From the NCBI GenBank assembly GCA_964513415.1, contig CAZEMX010000059.1, positions 1-11,592 of the forward strand: a DNA stretch of 11,592 nt. Reading direction: 5' to 3'. The notes beneath the pieces were generated by a model, which was not told where the DNA came from, made no database searches, and saw only the letters and a program-made list of their open reading frames with translations. Made by a program: the position numbers and the translations under genes. This DNA comes from Methanomethylicus sp964513415 (GTDB lineage Archaea; Thermoproteota; Methanomethylicia; Methanomethylicales; Methanomethylicaceae). This document shows, piece after piece, positions 4,969 through 10,215 of the stretch (the first letter of the stretch is position 1; the number at the start of each line of letters is the position of its first letter).

Positions 4969-5166
4969 ACCCCCCCCTTACTTACTTACGTACACCCCCC
5001 CCACATATTCCCAAACAAACGAACGTAGTGCGTCTTTATGTATATATAAGAGAGAGAGAGAGAAGTAAGTAACTAAGGCCTATAGTCCGTCTCAAACTTA
5101 CTTCCCAAATGCCAGCCGAAGTAAGCTAAGTAAGGGGGGGCCCCCCTTGTCGAAGTAAGCCCCCCC
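4969..5166. other. Origin-like, repeat-rich intergenic region
   Basis: This 198-bp gap between the helicase stop and the small minus-strand gene carries four copies of GAAGTAAG: plus strand at 5062-5069, 5118-5125 and 5152-5159, minus strand at 5097-5104. A tandem (CTTA)x3 lies at 4977-4988. Tracts of six to eight C or G lie at 4970-4977, 4995-5002, 5134-5140, 5141-5146 and 5160-5166. An AT-rich run at 5036-5049 is followed by an alternating GA tract to about 5063. Iterons plus an easily melted segment beside primase and helicase genes is the usual make-up of a phage replication origin. The call is inference from layout. The stretch could instead be a termination or regulatory region. Confidence 0.45.
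4971..5140. repeat. 14-bp perfect inverted repeat framing the origin-like region
   Basis: CCCCCCCTTACTTA at 4971-4984 is the exact reverse complement of TAAGTAAGGGGGGG at 5127-5140, separated by 142 bp that contain the AT-rich and GA segments. The right arm is followed at once by six C, giving a near-perfect palindrome AAGGGGGG/CCCCCCTT at 5132-5148. Confidence 0.75.
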
Positions 5167-6315
5167 TCAAAAAACCCATGTTATTTTCTGCCTTTCGCGG
5201 CCCGAAGTCTTCTCCATTTCAACCCTGATTTTATGATCTTGCTTAAGCCCTTCCAAGACAGCCGTCAGTTTCTGGGCCTTTATGCCCCTAACATTCTTTA
5301 AAAGTTCTTCCCGATCAACAACGCCATTCTTTTTGATATATAACTCAATGCGATTCGCGTCTCTATCCCACTCTTTTTCCGTTAAACTCTCCAACAATGT
5401 CGGCCATTCCTTTTCAACAGACCATAACATCCCCGCCGTTTCTGCGACATCATTAACAGAAATGACGCTAGAATCCCGCTCAAAAGCGCATAACATCGCT
5501 ACTTTATGGAAATGTTCATCTCGCATTTTCCGGTAAAAGGCCGAAAGGAGGAGTTCGGCCCCTTCTGCGCGTTTATTAAAGTGCATCAACCATTTATGTT
5601 TAGCTTCCAAAGCATCCGGCGCGTAAACATACTCCCGTTCTCCCGTTAGCGACAACTCTTTTAATCGGTTAATCAAGGCCGCCCGCTTGATCCGGTCACA
5701 TGGCGGGGGGTCTTCGACTTGGGATTCTGGACCAAAATAAGGAACCAACAAAAACCTCGGAAACATACCAGAAAGGAAATCGTTCGTTGATCCCGCCATA
5801 TGCGCGGATATCTGGTAAGGAGTCGAAGCTCCACCCCAACAAATATAAGCGTTCGTAATGGTGTGAGTTTCGCCTTTCCCTTCTTTTCCCTTGATTTGAC
5901 GTTGGACTGGAACCCCAGAGTAAAGAGACATCATCATTGAACGCATCGGTGCGTTATACGTCTGAGCCATCATTTTAAAGTACGATTCGGCTTCATCATA
6001 AATGAACAGTTTGTGGGGGTTTGAAGCGATATCTTCAATCAACGCTTCATGGCTATATTCCTGAGAGGCCAAGATCCCCGATCTTGCTTCAAATAACAAC
6101 CGTCTCCCTGAATTAAGAGCGACGGATTTATAAGAAGAGGAGTTCCCTAAAAGAAGAACCCAGAGGTTTGGGCGTACATCCCAATCCCCTCTTTTAAGAA
6201 CATGCTTTTCCCCCGCGACAGAAGAGAGCATTAAAAGAGCTGTCCATCGAATAAACGGTTCCGGGGACCCTGTAAAGTCTCTGCAATAAGAAACAAAATC
6301 ATCCGCGAATTTCAT
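5167..6315 (-). CDS. DUF3987-like replicative helicase ATPase
   Basis: This encodes 382 residues. A Walker A motif GNSSSYKS lies at 57-64, after the family-typical lead PNLWVLLL. A Walker B motif LFIYDE is at 103-108, a sensor-like ICWGGASTP at 158-166 and SGMFPRF at 181-188, whose Arg may act in trans. Together these match the DUF3987/YfjI-like P-loop ATPases often joined to, or next to, Prim-Pol primases, and thought to be the replicative helicase part. Residues from about 330 on look like a winged helix. The ATG at 6315 has GGAG upstream and overlaps the primase gene by 17 bp; a GTG at 6375 lacks support. The primase and helicase are often one polypeptide in other elements but are separate here. 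Confidence 0.75.
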   Translation of the reverse strand: MKFADDFVSYCRDFTGSPEPFIRWTALLMLSSVAGEKHVLKRGDWDVRPNLWVLLLGNSSSYKSVALNSGRRLLFEARSGILASQEYSHEALIEDIASNPHKLFIYDEAESYFKMMAQTYNAPMRSMMMSLYSGVPVQRQIKGKEGKGETHTITNAYICWGGASTPYQISAHMAGSTNDFLSGMFPRFLLVPYFGPESQVEDPPPCDRIKRAALINRLKELSLTGEREYVYAPDALEAKHKWLMHFNKRAEGAELLLSAFYRKMRDEHFHKVAMLCAFERDSSVISVNDVAETAGMLWSVEKEWPTLLESLTEKEWDRDANRIELYIKKNGVVDREELLKNVRGIKAQKLTAVLEGLKQDHKIRVEMEKTSGRERQKITWVF

Positions 6316-7294
6316 TTGATAGCTCCATGATTTTCTCAGAAGTAGTAAACGGACGAGATTTATTCCACGGACCACTTTCTTTTTCGACCCATTGAACTGC
6401 CTCTTTATCGTACTGATCTTGAAGTTCCATCATTTTGTGGAGGATGGGAGCATGGAGTTTGCTGGAAAATGAATCTACGGGATGAAGTTTTGATATCCAC
6501 CCCCGCGTTTTTTCTTGCATCTCTTTACGTCGAGCGGAAGAAACATCCGGGGAATTTACGACCGTCTCTTTGTAGTACCTTCCCTGCATATCTAGAATCA
6601 ACTCTTCTAAGTTTTCATCGAGGTTATGCTCAACCGCAAAAGGTCGCAATACCGCCATTACCGATTCAACGGGCCATCCCGCATTGAAGCAAGAAGAAAT
6701 CAGACGCACAAACGTATCGTGTCTGTTCCCCGTCTTTATTTCAGCGATTGCTTTCGATTGCCAGTTCTTCGGGAGTGCTTCTGATTTCGTAAGATGGGCG
6801 TACCATGCTTCAGGAAGTTCCGCACAAAACTCTTCGCACACCCACTTCCTGTTCCCTCCGGCTGACGGGATAATGACATACCCGCCTTCTCCTTTTATGT
6901 CGATTCCGGGGAATAGTCCGTTTCGGCTCGTAACATACCCTTCAAGACGTTTTGACCATTTAAAGAAGAAGTGATGCCCTCTTTGAGTCTGTGATATTTT
7001 CGTGATGGGTAACGGGATCTTTAGGGAAGCAAGACTTTCTTTCCCTTTTTCTCCGTCGGTATCAATGACAAAGAGGTTTGAGAATGGCCCCGTTGTCACT
7101 CCGACGTAAGCGAGAGGCCATTTCTTTTCCCAGAAAGTCACTTCGGCTAGGGTTGGGAGTCTTGTTTGGAATTGTGCCCAGTTTACGAGAGGGATTTTCC
7201 ATGTCTTGTAATCCTCTTTGTTTGATGCGTAGACAGGCCCAGCGACAGGGAACGTCGCCCAACCCCATTTAGCGTACTCCTCGTAAACGCCCAT
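6299..7294 (-). CDS. AEP-type primase-polymerase (Prim-Pol) with PriCT-like C-terminus
   Basis: This encodes 331 residues. The archaeo-eukaryotic primase catalytic motifs are visible: hydrophobic-D-x-D as FVIDTD (D78, D80), a His motif SQTQRGHHFFF (H107/H108), and GIDIKGEGGYVIIPS with D132. These bind metal and nucleotide in bifunctional DNA primase/polymerases. Residues about 188-245 (GNRHDTFVRLISSCFNAGWP onward) resemble a PriCT primase C-terminal helical domain. It would make primers, and perhaps DNA, at the phage origin. The start at 7294 overlaps the previous stop by one base (TAATG), and its end overlaps the helicase start, so the three genes are coupled. Confidence 0.85.
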   Translation of the reverse strand: MGVYEEYAKWGWATFPVAGPVYASNKEDYKTWKIPLVNWAQFQTRLPTLAEVTFWEKKWPLAYVGVTTGPFSNLFVIDTDGEKGKESLASLKIPLPITKISQTQRGHHFFFKWSKRLEGYVTSRNGLFPGIDIKGEGGYVIIPSAGGNRKWVCEEFCAELPEAWYAHLTKSEALPKNWQSKAIAEIKTGNRHDTFVRLISSCFNAGWPVESVMAVLRPFAVEHNLDENLEELILDMQGRYYKETVVNSPDVSSARRKEMQEKTRGWISKLHPVDSFSSKLHAPILHKMMELQDQYDKEAVQWVEKESGPWNKSRPFTTSEKIMELSNEIRG

Positions 7295-7584
7295 TATCGA
7301 AACACCTTTTCGCTTAACCTTGCTTGAAAATCATCCAACTTAGAAAGAAAACTATGCTCAGAAACAGGGCCAAACCATGTTTTCCCTTGGAGATGATGAT
7401 ACCAGCGAGTCGCTTCTTTTTGAGTGCTTATGTCGTCGATCATAATGTAATAGAGTTCATTATCACGAGAGCAATTCCCTGCCCACTTCCAAGGATCTTC
7501 TTTATGTAATTGATCCGGTCTGTCGTCATAAGAAAACAAACTTAAACTCGTGGCTGGTTCTGCTTTACAGATTTCGCATTTCAT
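7294..7584 (-). CDS. Small Cys-containing protein, first gene of the replication operon
   Basis: This encodes 96 residues starting MKCEICKAEPATSLSLFSYD. A CxxC pair (C3, C6) is followed by another Cys in WAGNCSRD and by aromatic-rich segments (ELYYIMIDD, WYHHLQGKTWF). Similar small CxxC proteins occur in many phages without known role. GGGAGG lies 4 bases before the ATG at 7584, and the 9-base U tract of the leader terminator ends just before that site. A longer start at 7617 lies inside the terminator hairpin and is rejected. Confidence 0.75.
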   Translation of the reverse strand: MKCEICKAEPATSLSLFSYDDRPDQLHKEDPWKWAGNCSRDNELYYIMIDDISTQKEATRWYHHLQGKTWFGPVSEHSFLSKLDDFQARLSEKVFR

Positions 7585-7597
7585 ACAACCTCCCTTT

Positions 7598-7657
7598 AAA
7601 AAAAAACCCCCGCCCACTCGCTAAACACTCTGGGAGGAGGAGCGCGAGGGACGGGGG
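7598..7657 (-). terminator. Strong intrinsic terminator in the 5' leader of the replication operon
   Basis: On the minus strand the segment at 7657-7644 (CCCCCGTCCCTCGC) pairs with 7621-7607 (GCGAGTGGGCGGGGG) in a 14-bp stem with one bulged base, a 22-nt loop, and a run of nine T at 7606-7598 straight after the stem. This is textbook rho-independent terminator form. It lies between the leftward promoter and the first gene of the operon, so it would act as an attenuator rather than as the end of a transcription unit. Confidence 0.8.
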
Positions 7658-7681
7658 AAATTGGTGCGTAAACCCAGAGTG
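7626..7681 (-). promoter_or_regulatory. Antiterminator arms interleaved with the terminator
   Basis: CACTCTGGG (7681-7673 on the minus strand) and CCCAGAGTG (7634-7626) are perfect 9-nt complements. The first lies at the very 5' end of the predicted transcript, and the second lies inside the loop of the terminator hairpin. The order along the RNA is therefore A, B, A', B'. Pairing A-A' encloses B and is incompatible with normal B-B' terminator pairing unless a pseudoknot forms. This is the architecture of an RNA switch. Confidence 0.6.
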
Positions 7682-7691
7682 CATGGGGGCC

Positions 7692-7720
7692 ATTACATAA
7701 AAGAATATTGCGTCTGTCAA
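7692..7720 (-). promoter_or_regulatory. Near-consensus leftward promoter of the replication operon
   Basis: Reading the minus strand, TTGACA (7720-7715, perfect -35), a 17-bp spacer, and TGTAAT (7697-7692, 5/6). The start point would be near 7684-7685. It is the best promoter in the window together with the one at 7910. The -35 overlaps the spacer of a rightward promoter, so the two should interfere. Confidence 0.8.
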
Positions 7721-7737
7721 CAATCATTTGCTAGTGT
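7708..7737 (+). promoter_or_regulatory. Rightward promoter of the RHH regulator gene, overlapping the leftward one
   Basis: TTGCGT at 7708-7713, an 18-bp spacer and TAGTGT at 7732-7737 form a modest promoter. The start would fall at about 7743-7744, the A of the RHH gene's ATG. This explains why that gene has no ribosome site: its message would be leaderless, as for several phage repressors. Confidence 0.4.
7715..7723 (-). promoter_or_regulatory. Candidate operator, copy 1 (TTGTTGACA)
   Basis: TTGTTGACA on the minus strand contains the -35 of the leftward promoter and lies in the spacer of the rightward one. It matches TTGTTAACA at 7918-7926 in 8 of 9 bases. A protein bound here would block both promoters, including that of the RHH gene itself. 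Two copies only, so tentative. Confidence 0.35.
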
Positions 7738-7743
7738 ATCGGT

Positions 7744-7905
7744 ATGGAAGAAACCAAACCCAAGAAGTTTTATCCCCTACTTAGCGTTCGCATCAGCGAA
7801 GAGCAGATGTCTAATCTCCGACGGTGGGCAAAAGAACGTTCTGTAAAAGTCCCTGAATATGTCAGAACTATTTTGTTCCCATTTGAACTCCCCGACGATA
7901 AATAG
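7744..7905 (+). CDS. Ribbon-helix-helix transcriptional regulator (candidate)
   Basis: This encodes 53 residues. A basic N-terminus leads into the strand FYPLLSVRIS (9-18), then helix EEQMSNLRRWAKERS (19-33), then turn and second helix VKVPEYVRTIL (34-44). This strand-helix-helix order with the hydrophobic-x-V-R-I strand is that of Arc/CopG/MetJ-type RHH proteins, which dimerise and put the strand into the DNA major groove. No ribosome site precedes the ATG; the predicted promoter would start the message at the ATG. Its place between the divergent replication promoter and the next rightward promoter suggests it controls both and itself. Confidence 0.7.
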   Translation: MEETKPKKFYPLLSVRISEEQMSNLRRWAKERSVKVPEYVRTILFPFELPDDK

Positions 7906-7909
7906 CCTA

Positions 7910-7938
7910 TTGACACATTGTTAACAAAAGCGCATAAT
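7910..7938 (+). promoter_or_regulatory. Strong sigma70-like promoter for the second rightward unit
   Basis: TTGACA at 7910-7915 (perfect -35), a 17-bp spacer, and CATAAT at 7933-7938 (5/6). The start should be near 7945. It begins 5 bp after the RHH gene stop and would drive the genes at 8010, 8263 and perhaps those past the assembly gap. Confidence 0.8.
7918..7927 (+). promoter_or_regulatory. Palindromic candidate operator, copy 2 (TTGTTAACAA)
   Basis: The perfect 10-bp palindrome TTGTTAACAA lies between the -35 and -10 of the 7910 promoter, a classic place for a repressor site. It shares TTGTTRACA with the site at 7715-7723. The nearest candidate binder is the RHH protein encoded just upstream. 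Confidence 0.45.
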
Positions 7939-7944
7939 GGTCCC

Positions 7945-8178
7945 ATGATTCCAACATGCACATGTCCAGAATGTCAGTGGTGTGAAAACGAAATACGGGA
8001 GGCCAAAAAATGGAATACAGCGACCACGATGTGCCCGCCAGCTGTCAGGAATGCGGTGAAATTGTCGAAGGCATTGAAGCCATGCGACAACACCTCATCA
8101 TCAACCACAAAGATTACGCGCCAGAGGAAGTCGAGAAATACTCGAAGTCTTGGATTGAAGGGGCGCACGAAGAAGTAG
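7945..8178 (+). other. Leaderless frame with a Cys cluster, overlapping the gene at 8010
   Basis: An ATG lies exactly at the predicted start point of the 7910 promoter. The frame begins MIPTCTCPECQWCENEIREA, with C5, C7, C10 and C13 spaced like a zinc knuckle. It then runs out of phase over the gene at 8010, where its translation looks like a shadow. Only the first 22 codons look protein-like. At the A6 run 8005-8010 a -1 shift would join it to the 8010 frame. It may be a short leader, the true N-terminus of the next gene, or chance. Confidence 0.3.
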
Positions 8179-8276
8179 AGGAAGAGGATAAGGCCTACCA
8201 TGAAGATCGCGCCTATGAAAAGGTGGTCGATACGGACATCCAGCATTGGATTGAGGAAAAACATGCAACCCGCTGA
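8010..8276 (+). CDS. Acidic protein with a C2H2 zinc finger
   Basis: This encodes 88 residues. The N-terminal finger is C12-x2-C15-x12-H28-x4-H33 (CQECGEIVEGIEAMRQHLII then NH), a close match to the classic C2H2 form. The C-terminal 50 residues are a highly acidic helix (EEVEEEDKAYHEDRAYE). GGGAGG at 7997-8002 is 7 bases before the ATG. It may be longer at the N-terminus if the A6 run at 8005-8010 is mis-sequenced or slippery. Possible nucleic-acid or protein-binding regulator. Confidence 0.7.
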   Translation: MEYSDHDVPASCQECGEIVEGIEAMRQHLIINHKDYAPEEVEKYSKSWIEGAHEEVEEEDKAYHEDRAYEKVVDTDIQHWIEEKHATR

Positions 8277-8421
8277 CCGCCGTAAACTCATCAAAGAGCG
8301 CAAGGAACTAAAGAGACTGACGACACTCTACCGGAGGCATGTTGTGGCCGGGATTAATGCCATCCGCAAATTTGATCGGCGCATTATCCGGATTAATTGG
8401 ATTTTAGCTAAAGAGCCGTGA
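8263..8421 (+). CDS. Small very basic helical protein
   Basis: This encodes 52 residues starting MQPADRRKLIKERKELKRLT, with about a third Lys or Arg and the pattern of a continuous amphipathic helix or short coiled coil. GAGG lies about 7 bases before the ATG, and the start overlaps the previous gene by 14 bp. The acidic tail of that previous protein and the basic nature of this one could allow them to interact, but this is speculation. Confidence 0.6.
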   Translation: MQPADRRKLIKERKELKRLTTLYRRHVVAGINAIRKFDRRIIRINWILAKEP

Positions 8422-8432
8422 GGCGGCTGTAA

Positions 8433-8532
8433 NNNNNNNNNNNNNNNNNNNNNNNNNNNNNNNNNNNNNNNNNNNNNNNNNNNNNNNNNNNNNNNNNNNN
8501 NNNNNNNNNNNNNNNNNNNNNNNNNNNNNNNN
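8433..8532. other. Assembly gap, exactly 100 N
   Basis: A run of exactly 100 N is the usual scaffolding placeholder for a gap of unknown length. The base string CTGTAA stands on both sides: at 8427-8432 just before and at 8533-8538 just after. Gene order across the gap is therefore not certain. Confidence 0.95.
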
Positions 8533-8558
8533 CTGTAAACCCTCAAAGGAGATAGAAA

Positions 8559-9434
8559 ATGGCACTAAAAGGAATAAAGCCGGAAATTGTCAAGGCAAGG
8601 AAACCGCACATCATGTTGTCGGGTGAGCCAGGGACTGGTAAAACATACTTCGCATTGAATTGGGAAGCCCCATTTTTCTGTGATACCGAGGCGGGAGCGA
8701 CTAGGGAGCAGTATGTCAAGAAACTGATTGAAGCCAAAGGGACTTACTTCGGTCCTGAACAGGGAAGTCAAGACTTCCAAGAAGTAATCGCGCAGGTTCG
8801 AGAACTTGCCACAACTAAGCATCCATACAAGACTCTCGTAATTGACAGCTTTTCGAAGCTGTACAACCTCGAAGCGGCGGCGGCTGAAGATCGGATGGGT
8901 TCCGACTTCGGGAAAGACAAGCGGGAGGCCGACAAGCCGACCCGTAAACTCCTTACATGGTTGGCACGACTTCCGATGAATGTCATTCTCATATGCCACA
9001 AGAAAGATAAATGGGAACGGAGGGAGAGGGAGCTTATTTACGCCGGAGAAACTTTCGACGGATACAAGAAGCTCGATTACGAATTGGACTTATGGCTCAA
9101 AACCAAGATGGTAGGCACTAAACGATTCGCCACGATTGCCAAAAGTCGCATTGATAGTTTCCCGGTATTGACGGACATTGAATTGACTTATGAAACATTC
9201 AAAAAACTGTATGGGGCTAGTGTGATCGACGAGGAAGTGACGCCCATCATTCTGGCAACGCCTGAGCAGTTGACGGAAATCAAGCGCATTGTTGATCTAC
9301 TGAAGATTAGTGAAGAAGACATGGACAAATGGCTTGCCAAGGCCCAAGCTGTAGAGCTTGACGATCTAAGCAAAGATAACGTGGTGAAGTTCTTGGATTT
9401 CTTAAACAAAAAACTGACAGGAGATAAAAAATGA
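8559..9434 (+). CDS. Sak4-like RecA-fold recombination ATPase (AAA_24 type)
   Basis: This encodes 291 residues. A Walker A motif GEPGTGKT is at 22-29, an early acidic strand FFCDTEAG at 39-46, Walker B TLVIDS at 92-97, and a sensor-like VILICHKK at 142-149. This order is that of phage-encoded AAA_24 nucleotide-binding proteins, which include the Sak4 single-strand annealing/RecA-like recombinases. The C-terminal 60 residues (TPEQLTEIKRIVDLLKISEE onward) form the small helical domain often seen after this core. AAAGGAGA sits 6 bases before the ATG. An SSB-like gene follows with a 4-bp overlap, and a nuclease-like gene after that, supporting a recombination-replication role. Confidence 0.8.
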   Translation: MALKGIKPEIVKARKPHIMLSGEPGTGKTYFALNWEAPFFCDTEAGATREQYVKKLIEAKGTYFGPEQGSQDFQEVIAQVRELATTKHPYKTLVIDSFSKLYNLEAAAAEDRMGSDFGKDKREADKPTRKLLTWLARLPMNVILICHKKDKWERRERELIYAGETFDGYKKLDYELDLWLKTKMVGTKRFATIAKSRIDSFPVLTDIELTYETFKKLYGASVIDEEVTPIILATPEQLTEIKRIVDLLKISEEDMDKWLAKAQAVELDDLSKDNVVKFLDFLNKKLTGDKK

Positions 9435-9787
9435 GCCTCGAAACAACCGACACAACGAGCAAATATCCAAACAAAAACATATCCGATGGAAAGCACACAT
9501 TTACTATCGATAAGGTTGTTGGAAAAACTTTGGGCGGGGCATATGGTTACGTATGGACATTAGAAGAAAACGGACACCTGTTTGAGCAGATTCTTTTCGG
9601 AAACGAGATGGGAGGACTTCTAAAGATCCTTGGATGCAATGAAGTTTCTCCCGGGAAGTACAAATGGGAAACCGACGCTGTTAAGGGGAAGTCCTTTGGC
9701 GTAACGGTGAGTCATGTTCCTGACAAAAAGAAGCCGGACGTTATACGCCAGAAGTTTACGGACTTTACGGAAGAACTGGCGTTCTAA
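9431..9787 (+). CDS. Putative SSB-like / DUF669-like protein
   Basis: This encodes 118 residues, mostly predicted strands: DGKHTFTIDKVVGKTLGGAY, then YVWTLEENGHLFEQILFG, then KGKSFGVTVSHV. Proteins with this pattern (a G-x-h-x-h-x-I strand pair, a target phrase, and a late K-G-K/R-x-hGVxV strand) follow Sak4-type ATPases in many phages and are taken to be single-strand DNA-binding partners. The identification rests on neighbourhood and strand pattern, not on a firm motif. The ATG overlaps the previous stop (ATGA), with AGGAG upstream. Confidence 0.6.
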   Translation: MSLETTDTTSKYPNKNISDGKHTFTIDKVVGKTLGGAYGYVWTLEENGHLFEQILFGNEMGGLLKILGCNEVSPGKYKWETDAVKGKSFGVTVSHVPDKKKPDVIRQKFTDFTEELAF

Positions 9788-10215
9788 TGTCAGCCATTCC
9801 CTACCAGCGCACCAACAAATGGCTGGAAGATCGTGGCTGGCATACATGGCGATGGGAGACATTTAACCAATGGTCACATACAAGACTTGACGGTTACGGG
9901 CTCATCGACATCACAGCTATTCGTCACGACTTCAAAGGTGTTTGGGGGATCAACGCTTGTGGGGAAGATGTGAAGAGTCATATTGATAAGTACCTCAATG
10001 GTTACGACCACCCAAAGAAAGGACGCCAAGGCCCAAACCCGCATTTGCCAGTATGGTTGTCGGGAGGGAACCGCTTTTCGATCTTTGGGTGGCGTAAACG
10101 TGGGGGCGCAGGAGAACGCAAGACGTGGCAGTTAAGAGTCGTTGAATTCTATCTGGACGGAGCTGAAGTCAAATGGAAAGACGTTTGCGATGAGCAGGAG
10201 GTAAAAAATGTTTAG
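9787..10215 (+). CDS. PD-(D/E)XK-nuclease-like phage protein
   Basis: This encodes 142 residues. Features are a conserved Q-R-T-x3-WLEDRGW start, then RLDGYGLIDITAI (D41), GVWGINACGED at about 51-61, HIDKYL, and the end block WLSGGNRFSIFGWRKRGGAG then ERKTWQL. This resembles a family of small phage proteins with R-x-D-x-[FY]-G-x-I-D and G-V-Q, thought to have a restriction-endonuclease/Holliday-resolvase fold. Here the usual Gln is Asn (N56), so activity is uncertain. It starts by a 1-bp TAATG overlap without its own strong ribosome site. Confidence 0.6.
   Translation: MSAIPYQRTNKWLEDRGWHTWRWETFNQWSHTRLDGYGLIDITAIRHDFKGVWGINACGEDVKSHIDKYLNGYDHPKKGRQGPNPHLPVWLSGGNRFSIFGWRKRGGAGERKTWQLRVVEFYLDGAEVKWKDVCDEQEVKNV

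Larger units (their letters stand above)
7565..7684 (-). other. Possible leaderless leader-peptide frame over the attenuator
   Basis: An ATG at 7684-7682 falls where the leftward promoter should start transcription. The frame is open for 39 codons (MHSGFTHQFPPSLALLLPEC...) through both hairpin arms, and stops at 7565 inside the first gene. Codons 13-17 read CTC-GCG-CTC-CTC-CTC, a leucine cluster between arms B and A'. Such a frame could couple translation to attenuation as in amino-acid operon leaders. It may be chance. Confidence 0.25.

Noticed and set aside
4970..5166. CRISPR-like or tRNA-like reading of the repeat region
   Set aside because: The repeats are 8 bp, unevenly spaced and partly inverted, with no regular spacers. 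No cloverleaf can be built.
8565..9001. Long minus-strand frames opposite the Sak4-like gene
   Set aside because: The plus-strand gene has clear Walker motifs and a strong ribosome site. The antisense frames show no motif and reflect codon bias of the real gene.
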